Assembly (NCBI GenBank): GCA_022548915.1 | Contig: JAKZES010000027.1 | Location: 1 to 63,946, forward strand | Direction: 5' to 3' | Source of the DNA: Verrucomicrobiaceae bacterium E54 | GTDB lineage: Bacteria > Verrucomicrobiota > Verrucomicrobiia > Verrucomicrobiales > Akkermansiaceae | DNA length: 63,946 nucleotides | In this document: positions 1 to 9,417 of the stretch, piece after piece | Layout of the letters: each line of letters starts with the position of its first letter | How positions within the stretch are numbered: the stretch's first letter is position 1 | Notes under the pieces: generated by a model | The model's database searches: none | What the model was told of the DNA's origin: nothing | What the model saw: only the letters and a program-made list of their open reading frames with translations | Program-made: the position numbers and the translations under genes

Positions 1-67
1 ATTCGGGAACTGGTGCCGGGCGTGGCGGATGCAATCCGCCGCCACAGGCTGTCAGCCGGCGCCGGGT

Positions 68-1489
68 TCAACCCGGATACCAGGCGGGGAGGGGGACCGG
101 TTCGTCGTTGAAGCGTTCGAGGATCGCTTCGGGCACATGCTTGCGGTGGACGATGATGGTGTAAACGTGCTCGTCGAACCAGGGATCGCTCAGGGTCCAG
201 CGGCCGGACTCGACCTCTTCCTTGCCCCAGCTGTTCTCGGCGAGCCACTTGCGCGGTTGGCCATCGGCGTCGAGATCGACGCCGACGAGCGCCATGGCGT
301 GGTTCGACGCGCCTTCGTGGAAGCGGGCGCGGTCGGCCTTGCTGAGCGTGAGGTCGATGCCGAACAAGGTCTCGTAGTCGAGCAACTGGTCGTGCATGGC
401 GCCGTGCTTCTTCGAGTGGTCGATGCCCATGTTCACGGCGAACCACATCGACTCGTTGGCGAGAATCGACTCAATGGCGACCTGCTTGAGGGTGTCGATG
501 CCGACATTCACGAATCCCATGCACTCGCCGCCGGCAACATTGCGGGCCCGGTCCATGAGGTAATGGCGACCGGGTTCATTCTTCGGGTCGTGGTAGAGGC
601 AGACGAACTCATCGAGCGAGTGGCCGATGAAGCGCTGGTAGAAGCTCATCGGGGTGAAGGTTTCCTCGGGCGAGAGGGTTTCGGTGGTCGCCGTTTCGAG
701 GTCGTTCTTCCGATTCTCACCCGGTACTTCGGGACGGATCACGTAGCGCCAACGGAACTCGCCGGGCGGTTCGCCGAGGCTGATGACGAGCAGGCGGTAA
801 ACTTCGGCCAGCGCCCCATTCTTCATTTCGCGAAGTTCTTCGAGCACAGCGCCGTCGGCATGGCGCTCGAGCATCCTTGCAGCGCGCGAGCGGACCAGGC
901 GCTGGAGGACCTTGTTGAGTGTGGCGGTATTGGAACTGCTCTTGGTCTCGGGCATGGCCTCGCTCGGGACCGCGCCGTACTTGCCGACGAGGGCGGCGGC
1001 GTAGTTCCACCAGCCGCCGTCGTGGATCGCCCGCTGGTTGAGGCACTCCCACTCGCGGTCGAGGTAATCGCGGTCGCGGAACTCGATGACCTCCTCGAAG
1101 AACAGGTTGGCGCGTTCGAGCTTGTCCCAGAACTGAAGGTAGGCGACCGAGAACTCGAACTCCTCCATGCCGTGCTCGCGGATGATGTGGGGGCGCAGCG
1201 TGTTCAGCGCGGCGAACATCCAGCAGCGTCCGGACTTCTGCTGGTTGGTGACCCCGCGGCTCCGGACCTCGTGACTGAAGTGACGGTCCTGGCCGGCCAG
1301 GGCGGCGTGGTTGAGGGCGAGGTCTTCGATCTCGTTGTGGGCGACCGCGTTCTGGCGGGCCCGGTCGGCTTCGACGAGCCGGAATGATTTCCGCAGCCCG
1401 GCGATGAAGTCGGTCGAGAGGTCTCCCGCGGACGGGCTTTCGGGTTCCGGGGATTTTGCTTCGGCGATGGAAGCAGTCGAGGTGCTCAT
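68..1489 (-). CDS. pepC: C1-family cysteine aminopeptidase (PepC / bleomycin hydrolase-like)
   Basis: Predicted cytoplasmic papain-fold aminopeptidase that trims N-terminal residues from peptides. With the ATG at 1489 the protein has 473 residues, close to the usual PepC length of about 450. The catalytic Cys89 lies in the motif QQKSGRCWMF, His397 in SNHAMALVG and Asn419 in ENSWG, so the triad is complete. The frame stays open for 67 codons upstream of 1489, but that stretch is rich in Arg and Pro and does not resemble the family, so the internal ATG (MSTSTAS) is preferred. No signal peptide is seen. The gene is divergent from the M24 peptidase at 1708, which suggests a peptide-turnover pair. 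The family is clear; the exact name is by similarity of motifs only. Confidence 0.9.
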   Translation of the reverse strand: MSTSTASIAEAKSPEPESPSAGDLSTDFIAGLRKSFRLVEADRARQNAVAHNEIEDLALNHAALAGQDRHFSHEVRSRGVTNQQKSGRCWMFAALNTLRPHIIREHGMEEFEFSVAYLQFWDKLERANLFFEEVIEFRDRDYLDREWECLNQRAIHDGGWWNYAAALVGKYGAVPSEAMPETKSSSNTATLNKVLQRLVRSRAARMLERHADGAVLEELREMKNGALAEVYRLLVISLGEPPGEFRWRYVIRPEVPGENRKNDLETATTETLSPEETFTPMSFYQRFIGHSLDEFVCLYHDPKNEPGRHYLMDRARNVAGGECMGFVNVGIDTLKQVAIESILANESMWFAVNMGIDHSKKHGAMHDQLLDYETLFGIDLTLSKADRARFHEGASNHAMALVGVDLDADGQPRKWLAENSWGKEEVESGRWTLSDPWFDEHVYTIIVHRKHVPEAILERFNDEPVPLPAWYPG

Positions 1490-1707
1490 CAAACGGTGGG
1501 TGGTGGGTCCTGCGATCGTGCGAGTCGTCGCTCCCGCGATCCGGGAGGCCGCCCGAAGACGGCAGGGCCCGGGCAGTTTGGTCAAGCAGAAGTATCTCGC
1601 GGAGCTGTCCCGAAAATGGGCATGGCTGCTGCAAGGATATGACTCGACCGAGGGCGATCCTGGTGCTGGACTCCCTCCTGCATTCCTCAATCCGGCCTGC
1701 CTCTACC

Positions 1708-2886
1708 ATGCCCAAACAGAAATCCTCCTCTCGCAAGAAGTCATCGAAAGCTCCATCCTCCGTCCTGTTTCACGCGGACGCGACCGATCCGGACATGCTG
1801 TATTTCAGCCGTTTCGACGCGGTGGATCCCTATCTCGCGTTTTCTCACAGGGGCCGGAAGATCGGCCTGACGAGCAGCCTCGAATACGGGCGGATGGTCG
1901 CCGAGTCGGACTTCGATGAGATCCTCCTGCTGCACGAGGTCGAGGCCAAGGCGAAGAAGCGCTTCAAGCTCAACGGCAAGAAGCCAAGCCGGTCCCAGTT
2001 GGTGAGGCAGATTGCCGCGGAGTACAAGATCAAGGAGTTCCGGGTGAGCGACCGGTTTCCCGCAGGCCTTGCCTTCGAGCTCCAGGACGCCGGCGTGAAA
2101 GTCGTGCCGATCATCGATGGGCCGGTCTTTCCGGAGCGGGAAATCAAGACGGCGGAGGAGGTCGAGTTGCTGCGCAAGGGAAACGAGGCCAGCGCGGCCG
2201 GCTTCCGGGTCGTGGCCAAGACGCTCGCGGAATCGAAGATCAAGCACGGCAAGCTCTACCACAACGGCAAGGTGCTGACCGCGGAGCGGCTTCGCGAGCT
2301 GATCGAACTGGCGACGATGAGCAAGGGGGCGATCGCGTTGCATACGATCACGGCGGCCGGTGAACAGGCCTGCGACTGCCACAATGCCGGCACCGGACCG
2401 ATTCCGGCCAACGAGCTGATCGTGGTCGACATCTTTCCGCGGCGCGCGGCGGACGGCTATTGGGGTGACATGACCCGGACCTTTCTCAAGGGCAAGGCCA
2501 GCGACGCGCAGCACAAGCTGGTGAAGACGGTGCGCAAGGCCCACAAGCTCTCGATCGACATGATCAAGCCCGGAGTCGCCGGTGGCACGGTCCACGAGGC
2601 GGTCGAGGACTTCTTCACCAAGGAAGGCTACGAGACGGTGCGCGACTCCGACCAGCCGCGCGGGTTCTTCCATGCGCTCGGCCACTGCATCGGCCTGGAG
2701 GTTCACGAGGATCCGGTGATGCGCCGGGGTTCGAAGTGGCGCTTCCGCAAGGGCATGGTGATCACCACCGAGCCCGGTCTCTACTACCGGGGTCTCGGCG
2801 GTTGCCGCATCGAGGACGTGGTCCACGTGACCTCCGACGGCTGCGAGCTGATCTCCAAGGCGCCCTATCGCTGGGAGATTGCGTGA
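1708..2886 (+). CDS. M24 family metallopeptidase (Xaa-Pro aminopeptidase-like)
   Basis: Predicted dinuclear-metal aminopeptidase of the pita-bread fold, 392 residues with the ATG at 1708 (MPKQKSSSRKKSS). The N-terminal half (about 1-165) is the creatinase-N type domain. The C-terminal half holds the metal ligands Asp241 and Asp254 (VDIF, WGDMTRTF), His326 (GHCIGLEVHEDP), Glu355 (TTEPGLY) and Glu369 (RIEDVV). There is no signal peptide, so it probably acts in the cytoplasm on X-Pro peptides. The frame is open upstream of 1708, but that part overlaps the start region of the divergent pepC-like gene and looks non-coding. The stop is followed directly by a REP palindrome that separates the gene from the convergent GH78 gene. 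Confidence 0.9.
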   Translation: MPKQKSSSRKKSSKAPSSVLFHADATDPDMLYFSRFDAVDPYLAFSHRGRKIGLTSSLEYGRMVAESDFDEILLLHEVEAKAKKRFKLNGKKPSRSQLVRQIAAEYKIKEFRVSDRFPAGLAFELQDAGVKVVPIIDGPVFPEREIKTAEEVELLRKGNEASAAGFRVVAKTLAESKIKHGKLYHNGKVLTAERLRELIELATMSKGAIALHTITAAGEQACDCHNAGTGPIPANELIVVDIFPRRAADGYWGDMTRTFLKGKASDAQHKLVKTVRKAHKLSIDMIKPGVAGGTVHEAVEDFFTKEGYETVRDSDQPRGFFHALGHCIGLEVHEDPVMRRGSKWRFRKGMVITTEPGLYYRGLGGCRIEDVVHVTSDGCELISKAPYRWEIA

Positions 2887-2887
2887 T

Positions 2888-2960
2888 GTGGCCGGGGCTT
2901 CCAGCCTCGTCGCCCATCTCTTGCATGCGTCATGTCTCCGGGCCTGGAAGGCCCGGCCAC
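2888..2960. repeat. REP palindrome, copy C
   Basis: Imperfect inverted repeat beginning GTGGCCGGGGCTTCCAG and ending CTGGAAGGCCCGGCCAC, with a loop of about 27 bases. The same arms form the two palindromes that flank the RAYT transposase at 27612-28402. Here the repeat fills the gap between two convergent genes, the usual location of REP elements, and may act as a bidirectional terminator. Confidence 0.8.
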
Positions 2961-2963
2961 AGT

Positions 2964-5738
2964 CTATTTCTTCTTCGCCACCTCGAAGCGGTAGCGGCCG
3001 GAGCCCGCCTCGAGGCGGAAGACGCCGTCGGCCTCGACCCGCGTGACGCCCTCGGCCTGATCGATCGGGCGGCCGCTTTCGGTCAATCGATCGCCCTCGC
3101 GGCGCGGGAGCTCGATGGTGGCCCGGCTGTCCGGAGGAAGCATGATGTCGAAGACGCGCAGGTCGCCGTCCGTTCGCCAGTTCGAGACGATGGGGCCGCG
3201 GATCGACTGGTGGGAGGATTCCACCCAGTCAAGGCCGTCGACGACCTGCGGTCGGATGGCGATCCGGTCGAAGGCAACGGCGTCGTCGCCGCATTGGATG
3301 CCCCCGAGCCAGCGGAAGAACCACCCCGAGATCGAGCCGAACATCGGGTGGTTGTGGGACTTCACCCCGTCGGTGCCCTGCCAGTCCTCCCACAGGGTGG
3401 TGGCGCCGTTTTCCAGCATCCATCCCCACGAGGGAAAGGTCCGGCGGGTGGCGAGGCCGTGGGCCAGATCGGGGCGATCGCGGCGGCTCAGTTCCTCCAG
3501 CAGGGAGCGGGTGCCGAAGATGCCGGTGGTCAGTGAGGGCCCTCCGGCTTCGCGGTTCAGGTCCGCGAGGAGGGTGTCGAAGACCTTCTCCCGGGTCGGC
3601 CCGGGCAGCGTGCCCCAGGTGAGGGCGAGGGTTTGTTCGGTCTGCGAGCCCTCGCCGACCCGGCCGGTCCGCTCGTTCACGAAGGCCTTGGCCCAGGCCT
3701 CGGCGGACTCGGCGGCCATTTCATCGAAGCGTTTGGCGTTGGCCTCGTCATCGACCAGGCGGCAGAGCCGGGCCATGCGCCGCGCGGTGTCGATGAACAT
3801 CGGCGTGGTGATCACCGGACCGGCGATCCGTTTCAGCGCCTCGTGATCGCCGAGGCCCTTCATGACGAGGCCGTTTTCCCGCTTGGAGGCTTCGAGGTTG
3901 AACCACTTGATGGCGGCGGGGAGTTCCTCCTCGATCAAGCGCCGCTTGCCGTAGTGCTGGTGGAGTTGTTCGAGCAGCAGCGGGTGGACCATCGCCCAGC
4001 CGACCCCGCAGTACTGGATGCCGACGAAGGGGGCGGTGTCGGTGAAGTTGCCGTCGGGGAGGGCGGCGTCGGACCAGTCGCGCACGGTCTTGGCGTAGAA
4101 GCCGGCCATGTCGAAGTTCATGAGGTAGGCCTCGCTGGTGGCGACGATGTCGCCGCCGTAGCCGAAGCGCTCGCGGTGCGGGCAGTCGGACTGGACGCTC
4201 ACGACGTTGGCGAGAAAGGTCCGCCGGCACATCCGCTGGATCGCGTTGAGGCCGTCGTCGGAGCAGGCGAAGGAACCCGCCGAGGCGAGGTCGGTGTGCA
4301 GGGGGAATGCGCGGCAGTCCTTGAGGGCGGGTGCCTCGGGCAGTCCGGTAATTTCCATGTAGCGGAAGGCGTGGAAGGTGAAGCGCGGGCGGAACAGTGT
4401 CGGCCCGCCACCGCCGCTGATGAAGACGCTCTGCTGCCAGGCGATCTCCGGCGCGCCCGGTCCGCCCTTGGGCACCTTGGTGCCGTCGGGGCCGTCCTTC
4501 ATGCCCTTGATCTGGCCGCACACGCTGGTCATCGGATTGAGCGTGCCGTCCTCGTGGAGCAGTTCGCCGAAGCGCAGGGTGACGCGGGTGCCGGCGGGTG
4601 CGTCGATCCGGATCTCCGGGACGCCGGTGAAGTTTTGGCCGAAGTCCACGATGTGAATCCCTTCGGTGGGCGTCGTGATCTTTTCCGCGGCGATCGGCTC
4701 GAGGAGCCGGACCGGCGGCATGCGCAGGGGTTGCAGCGGGTCGAGCGGGGCGTCGGCGAGGTGGACCGGCTTCCAGCCGGACGCGTCGAATGCCGGCTTG
4801 TTCCAGCCATCGACCGTCAACCGCGCGTCGTGTTCCTCCCCGAGATAGATGCTGTTTCGAACCGCGGGTCCCGGGGCGGTCTTCCAATCGGAGTCGGTCG
4901 TGACGGTCGTGGTGCTGCCGTCCGGATGGTCGACCACCAGGCAGGCGATGGCGCGGGGCCGCCCGACCGGCAACGAGCCGCGGATGTTGCGGTGCCCCCA
5001 CATCCGGAGGGGCAGGGGATTGTACCAACCGTTGCCGAGTTCGAGGCCCAGGCAGTTGGCGCCCTCCGCGAGCTGATCGGTCAGGTCGTGGGTGCGGAAG
5101 AGGATGCGCTTGTCGAAATTCGTCCACGGCGGGTCGAAGGCGTGATCGGAAATTTCGCGCCCGTTGAGACTGGGCAGGCAGAGACCGATGCCGGCGATGT
5201 GGAGCCGCGCTCTGGTGACCGGCTTGTCGATCGAGAACTCATGCCGCATCAGGGGAGCGGGATCGGGCTTGTAGAAATCCTCGTCGGCTTCGGGAAGGTC
5301 GCGGCCGTCGTCGATCCACTTGGCTCCGTGCCAGTCGCCGGGTTTCAAGGGGGCAACCTCCCAGACCGCGGGCTCACTCCACGGCGAGGGCGCCTCGCTC
5401 TCGCCCCACCAGCGCACCTTCCAGTGGCAGCGGTCGCCGGCGGAAAGAGTCTTGCCGGCGTAGATGGCTCCCGGTTCGCGATCGGGCTCCGCGTTGCGGA
5501 AGTTCCACAGGTCACCCTGATCCTTGGCCAGCGTGTCTTCACTGGTGGCGACCAGGATCTGGAACGCGCGGGTGGTCACGTCGCGGGCTTCCGACTCGAT
5601 GCGCCAGGTCAGGCGCGGCGCGGCACCCACACCGAGGGGGTCGACGGCTCCTTCGGTCCGAAGGTCGGTGGCCGGCTGGAGCGCGAAAATGTTCGGGGTG
5701 GCGAGCAATGCGGCGGCGAGAAAGGTACGGACATTCAT
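2964..5738 (-). CDS. secreted alpha-L-rhamnosidase, GH78
   Basis: Predicted to release terminal alpha-L-rhamnose from polysaccharides or glycosides outside the cytoplasm. With the ATG at 5738 the protein has 924 residues and begins with a signal peptide (MNVRTFLAAALLATPNIFA). In order come a fibronectin-like N-domain, the alpha-L-rhamnosidase N-terminal lectin-like domains (about 150-480), an (alpha/alpha)6 barrel (about 500-800) and a C-terminal beta-sandwich. The barrel carries the GH78 signature variant DCPHRERFGYGGD and the later Glu-containing motif TTLWEDW. The frame extends 54 codons upstream without a plausible protein. It is convergent with the M24 gene and separated from it by a REP. 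Two further GH78-type genes lie at 43539 and 62086. Confidence 0.9.
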   Translation of the reverse strand: MNVRTFLAAALLATPNIFALQPATDLRTEGAVDPLGVGAAPRLTWRIESEARDVTTRAFQILVATSEDTLAKDQGDLWNFRNAEPDREPGAIYAGKTLSAGDRCHWKVRWWGESEAPSPWSEPAVWEVAPLKPGDWHGAKWIDDGRDLPEADEDFYKPDPAPLMRHEFSIDKPVTRARLHIAGIGLCLPSLNGREISDHAFDPPWTNFDKRILFRTHDLTDQLAEGANCLGLELGNGWYNPLPLRMWGHRNIRGSLPVGRPRAIACLVVDHPDGSTTTVTTDSDWKTAPGPAVRNSIYLGEEHDARLTVDGWNKPAFDASGWKPVHLADAPLDPLQPLRMPPVRLLEPIAAEKITTPTEGIHIVDFGQNFTGVPEIRIDAPAGTRVTLRFGELLHEDGTLNPMTSVCGQIKGMKDGPDGTKVPKGGPGAPEIAWQQSVFISGGGGPTLFRPRFTFHAFRYMEITGLPEAPALKDCRAFPLHTDLASAGSFACSDDGLNAIQRMCRRTFLANVVSVQSDCPHRERFGYGGDIVATSEAYLMNFDMAGFYAKTVRDWSDAALPDGNFTDTAPFVGIQYCGVGWAMVHPLLLEQLHQHYGKRRLIEEELPAAIKWFNLEASKRENGLVMKGLGDHEALKRIAGPVITTPMFIDTARRMARLCRLVDDEANAKRFDEMAAESAEAWAKAFVNERTGRVGEGSQTEQTLALTWGTLPGPTREKVFDTLLADLNREAGGPSLTTGIFGTRSLLEELSRRDRPDLAHGLATRRTFPSWGWMLENGATTLWEDWQGTDGVKSHNHPMFGSISGWFFRWLGGIQCGDDAVAFDRIAIRPQVVDGLDWVESSHQSIRGPIVSNWRTDGDLRVFDIMLPPDSRATIELPRREGDRLTESGRPIDQAEGVTRVEADGVFRLEAGSGRYRFEVAKKK

Positions 5739-5955
5739 GGCTGGCACCGCGAGAGATGCCACAGGAACCGCCCGGATGACCAGCCATGATCCCGCGGACC
5801 GCCCCAATGAGGGGAATCCGGGGATTTCGGTGGCAAAAGGCCGATGTCCGGCAAGAATAGTGAGGGCATCCACGTTGGATGCCGCCAACGTCATGATCAA
5901 AGACCAAGCTCACTCCGCTCCTGCCATTGGCCTGCCTTGGCGGGGTCGTCGTTCA

Positions 5956-6771
5956 ATGGCAGCGCCGTTTCTCATCCTGCTTGCAATCGCGGGTGGCCTG
6001 GCGGGTCCGCTGGTCGGGGACGAGGTGGCCGAGACCCCATCAGGGGAGAGACCGGCGGCCGAAGCAGAGGCCGCGCCCAAGCCGCTGGCGCTGCCGGGGA
6101 TGAAAATCAACGTCGAAGAGCAGTGCCTCGACGTCGAGGCGGAGGTTTGCCTGGTCGAAGGCTATCTCGAGTTGGTCGCCTGCACGGAGCAGACCAAGGA
6201 GCACGAATCGATCATCGCGGTGAAGGCCAAGGCGGCTCATATCCACGCCGGCCTGCTGTTGCTGGGAGCGACCCCGGGAAATCCGGCGATGCGCAAGCCG
6301 ATCGACGAGGAAATGACCCGTTGGAGGGAATACCCTCCCCGTGGGGGTCTGGTCCGGGTCAGCCTGCTGGTGCCGGGTGAGGACGGGAAGATCGAGGAGC
6401 ATCCGATCAGCCGCTTCATCCGCCGTGCGGTGGACGAATACATGCCGGAAGCCGGGGACGAGGAGCCGGAGGCGTTTCCGACGGACAGTTTTCTCTTCAC
6501 CGGATCCCAGCTTTTTCGCCCGAAGGAAGGCCCGCCCCGGTATCTTGCCGACGACAGCGGCAACCTGATTTCGCTGGCGACTTTCGGCGACGAGACGCTG
6601 GCATTGCCCGGGGTCCATTCGAAGGAGAATGGAGCGCTGGTCTGGGAGGTCGATCCGACCAAGCTTCCGGCGATGGGAACGAAAATCACCCTGCGCCTGG
6701 CACCGGTGCGACCGGATGCCGAGAAAGAACCTGCGCCTGAGTCTCCGACGGTGCCAGAGTCCGACGAGTAA
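5956..6771 (+). CDS. secreted YdjY-domain-like protein
   Basis: Protein of 271 residues from the ATG at 5956, with a hydrophobic N-terminus (MAAPFLILLAIAGGLAG) that looks like a signal peptide. An upstream in-frame ATG at 5893 would give 292 residues with a long n-region. After an acidic linker rich in Ala, Glu and Pro, residues of about 50-110 contain the pattern LVACTEQTKEHESIIAVKAK followed by AHIHAGLLLLGATPGNP, which I recognise as typical of the YdjY domain found in planctomycete and verrucomicrobial secreted proteins. The function of that domain is unknown. The gene is divergent from the GH78 gene and followed by an inverted-repeat element. Confidence 0.75.
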   Translation: MAAPFLILLAIAGGLAGPLVGDEVAETPSGERPAAEAEAAPKPLALPGMKINVEEQCLDVEAEVCLVEGYLELVACTEQTKEHESIIAVKAKAAHIHAGLLLLGATPGNPAMRKPIDEEMTRWREYPPRGGLVRVSLLVPGEDGKIEEHPISRFIRRAVDEYMPEAGDEEPEAFPTDSFLFTGSQLFRPKEGPPRYLADDSGNLISLATFGDETLALPGVHSKENGALVWEVDPTKLPAMGTKITLRLAPVRPDAEKEPAPESPTVPESDE

Positions 6772-6775
6772 GGAA

Positions 6776-6920
6776 TTCACCGCCAAGACGCCAAGATCGC
6801 CAAGCAAAGATGGATTCTTGCTTGGCCGGGGGAGGTGGTCGGAAAGGCAGGTGCGGAAGGGATTTCGGAACTCATTCTTTAAATGTCAAACTTGGCGTCC
6901 TTTGCGTCTTGGCGGTGAAA
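6776..6920. repeat. inverted-repeat (MITE-like) element
   Basis: The left end reads TTCACCGCCAAGACGCCAAG and the right end is close to its reverse complement (CTTTGCGTCTTGGCGGTGAA). About 90 bases lie between the arms, and no reading frame in them looks genuine. Both arms contain further short tandem CGCCAAG units. Arms of this CGCCAAG type are, as I recall, dispersed in many bacterial genomes; whether this element is mobile cannot be judged from one copy. Confidence 0.65.
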
Positions 6921-6994
6921 TATCTACGGAGCCTCGCGATAAGTCGGCGCAGGTTCGCCTTGTGACGGGCGGCTCTCGGGACGATGCTCTCCGC

Positions 6995-7651
6995 ATGAAC
7001 TCACCCATGATGATGAAACGAATCGCAACAGGAATGGCCGTGCTGCTGGCGGGCAGTGTGGCGCTGGCCGACGAGGGCAAGGACGAGGGCTTCGTCGAGA
7101 TGTTCAACGGCAAGGATCTGACCGGCTGGCGGACGAGTGGCAACTGGATGATCGAGGAGGGCAACATCCTGACCCTGAAGCCGCGCGAGGGCGAGTGGGG
7201 TTGGCAGCGCTTCGACGACTACATTTTCACCGAAAAGAAGTACGGCGACTTCATTCTCGACCTCGAGTTCAAGTTCGAGCCGAAGGGCAACTCGGGGGTC
7301 TTCATGCGGGTGGCGGATCCCAAGGATCCGGTCGAGAAGGGCTTCGAGGTCCAGATCCTCGACACCCACGGCAAGGAGAACGTCGGCCATCACGACTGCG
7401 GCGGGGTCATCCGCACCTCCGGCCCGTCGAAGAACATGGTCAAGCCGGCCGGTGAGTGGAACCGCTACACGATCACCCTCAAGGGCAGCCACCTGACCGT
7501 GGTGCTCAATGGCGAGAAGATCCAGGATCTCGACATCAGCAAGACCGATCTCAAGGACCGCCCGATGAGCGGGCACATCGGCTTCCAGGACGAGGCCAAG
7601 CGGGTGTGGTACCGCAACGTGCGGATCAAGGAATTGAAAACGGATGGCTGA
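6995..7651 (+). CDS. secreted DUF1080 (3-keto-disaccharide hydrolase family) protein
   Basis: Protein of 218 residues with a signal peptide (KRIATGMAVLLAGSVALA). The rest is one concanavalin-like jelly roll of the DUF1080 family: FVEMFNGKDLTGW near the start, GNSGVFMRV in the middle and GHIGFQDEAKRVWYRNVRIKEL at the end. Some family members hydrolyse 3-keto-disaccharides; others probably only bind glycans, so the activity here is open. ATG codons at 6995, 7007, 7010 and 7013 are all in frame; the first is chosen but a start at 7007-7013 gives an equally good signal peptide. It stands alone between a repeat element and the serine dehydratase gene. Confidence 0.88.
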   Translation: MNSPMMMKRIATGMAVLLAGSVALADEGKDEGFVEMFNGKDLTGWRTSGNWMIEEGNILTLKPREGEWGWQRFDDYIFTEKKYGDFILDLEFKFEPKGNSGVFMRVADPKDPVEKGFEVQILDTHGKENVGHHDCGGVIRTSGPSKNMVKPAGEWNRYTITLKGSHLTVVLNGEKIQDLDISKTDLKDRPMSGHIGFQDEAKRVWYRNVRIKELKTDG

Positions 7652-7791
7652 AGTCCGCGGGCCGGGTCACCTCCTGGTGAAGACGATGTGACGCCTTCGA
7701 ATCCGATCCGCCTGAATGAATTCAATCCGGATCCCTTCAAGCTGTCGTTGAAGAACACCGCTCGTTGATCGATACTGCCGCCACGAAAGTC

Positions 7792-9417
7792 ATGGCACTA
7801 CCTCCAAGCATCTTCAACGACGTCGTCGGCCCCGTGATGCGGGGACCGAGCAGCTCGCACAGCGCCGCCGCCAACCGCATCGGTCGACTGGCGCGGGATC
7901 TTGCGGGAGAAACCTTCGACGAAGTGATCGTCCGCTACGATCCGAACGGGTCGTTGGTGACCACGCACACCGACCAGGGTTCGGACCTCGGACTCTACAG
8001 CGGACTGCTCGGCTGGCCGCCGGAGGACGCGCGGCTTCCCACCTGGCCGGCCGCCCTCAAGGAGGCAGGCATCGAGGTCGACGTGCGCTACGAGTCCTAC
8101 GACGCACCCCATCCGAACTTCTACCGTCTCGAACTGAAGGGTGAGAGCGGAACCTGGTACTATTTCGACGCGATCTCGACCGGTGGCGGGATGATCGAAT
8201 TGGTCGCCATCGATCGCGTCCCGGTGCCGGGGGCGGGGGATCTCGACCTGAGCGTGCTGTGGCTTTCCGAAACGCCGAGCGAAGCCGCCTGGTCGCAACA
8301 TCCGATCGCCGAGGCGGCGGAGAAGGTTTCGTGGCACCCGGGCGACAAGGGAGGTCTGCTGGTGCTTTCCAGCCGCGGGGCGCTGGAGGACCTGGACGAG
8401 TTTGCGAGGGAACTCGGCGCCAGCCGGGTGCGGGTGCTCAAGGCCGTGCTTCCGATCCTTTCCCGCCGCAACCTCACGCTCCCGTTCGAAACCTGTGCCG
8501 AGATGGTGGCGCAGGCGGATTTCGAAAGCTCCAGCATCGCCGACCAGGCGATCGCCTACGAGGCGGCACGGGGCGGAGTCGGTCCTGACGAGGTGATCGA
8601 GCGGATGCGCGAAGTCATGGGGGTCATGCGCACCGCGGTGCAGACCGGCCTCGCGGGCACCGAGTATGATGATCGCATCCTGCCGGCGCAGTCGCCGGGC
8701 TTCACCACGGCCGAGCAGGCCGGCAAGCTGGTTCCGGCGGACGTGAACAACCGGATCATCCGCTATATTTCGGCGATCATGGAGGTGAAGTCGTCGATGG
8801 GCGTCATCGTCGCGGCGCCGACCGCCGGATCCTGCGGGGCGATGCCCGGCACGGTGCTGGCGGTCGCCGAGGCGCTCGGCGCGAGTGACGACGAAACGAT
8901 CCGGGCGCTTCTGATCGCCGGATTGATCGGGGTCTTCATCGCCCGCGATGCGACATTCGCGGCCGAGGAAGGCGGCTGCATGGCGGAGTGCGGCTCCGGA
9001 TCTTCGATGGCCGCCGCGGCGATTGTCTACCTTGTCGGCGGTTCGGCCGAGCGCTCGCTCTCGGCGGCCTCGATGGCGCTGCAGAACAATCTCGGGATGA
9101 TCTGCGATCCGGTGGGCAACCGGGTTGAGGCACCGTGTCTCGGGCGGAACGTGATGGCCGGAACCAATGCCCTGGCCTGTGCCAACATGGCGCTGGCGGG
9201 CTACCGCCATCTGGTGCCGCTGGATGAGGTCATCCAGACGATGAACGACGTGGCGCATGCGATGCCGCGCGAGCACTGCTGCACAAGCCTGGGGGGCTTG
9301 GCCGTGACCGCGACCTCGAAACGAATCGCGGGAGAACTGGCCTCCCGTGGTTGTGGGGGTTGTGGCAAGGCCGCGGGGAGCAAGAACCCCACCGAGGCCG
9401 CCGTAGCAGGCGAATGA
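7792..9417 (+). CDS. sdaA: L-serine ammonia-lyase (iron-sulfur L-serine dehydratase)
   Basis: Converts L-serine to pyruvate and ammonia in the cytoplasm using a [4Fe-4S] cluster. The chain has 541 residues from the ATG at 7792 and is the single-chain type: a beta domain first (FNDVVGPVMRGPSSSHSAA, residues 6-24) and then the alpha domain from about 235. Candidate cluster cysteines are Cys348 (GSCGAMPGT), Cys396 and Cys400 (GGCMAECGSGS) and Cys449 (EAPCLGRN). A TTG nine codons upstream is also in frame but less likely. The stop overlaps the ATG of the next gene as ATGA, so the two may be translationally coupled although their functions look unrelated. Confidence 0.92.
   Translation: MALPPSIFNDVVGPVMRGPSSSHSAAANRIGRLARDLAGETFDEVIVRYDPNGSLVTTHTDQGSDLGLYSGLLGWPPEDARLPTWPAALKEAGIEVDVRYESYDAPHPNFYRLELKGESGTWYYFDAISTGGGMIELVAIDRVPVPGAGDLDLSVLWLSETPSEAAWSQHPIAEAAEKVSWHPGDKGGLLVLSSRGALEDLDEFARELGASRVRVLKAVLPILSRRNLTLPFETCAEMVAQADFESSSIADQAIAYEAARGGVGPDEVIERMREVMGVMRTAVQTGLAGTEYDDRILPAQSPGFTTAEQAGKLVPADVNNRIIRYISAIMEVKSSMGVIVAAPTAGSCGAMPGTVLAVAEALGASDDETIRALLIAGLIGVFIARDATFAAEEGGCMAECGSGSSMAAAAIVYLVGGSAERSLSAASMALQNNLGMICDPVGNRVEAPCLGRNVMAGTNALACANMALAGYRHLVPLDEVIQTMNDVAHAMPREHCCTSLGGLAVTATSKRIAGELASRGCGGCGKAAGSKNPTEAAVAGE

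Noticed and set aside
1-67. Short imperfect hairpin (GTGGCGGAT with ATCCGCC) after the PepC-like gene
   Set aside because: It could be a terminator or the edge of a repeat, but there is no T run and the window begins here, so it is not listed as a feature.
3633-5789. A long open frame (718 codons) on the plus strand opposite the GH78 gene
   Set aside because: Its sequence is low in hydrophobic patterns and rich in Gly, Val, Glu and Ala, as expected from the antisense of a high-GC gene. The GH78 gene on the other strand has clear domains.
7652-7791. Possible terminator or riboswitch before the serine dehydratase gene
   Set aside because: Only a short imperfect hairpin near 7660-7690 and no T run; no known riboswitch pattern was recognised.
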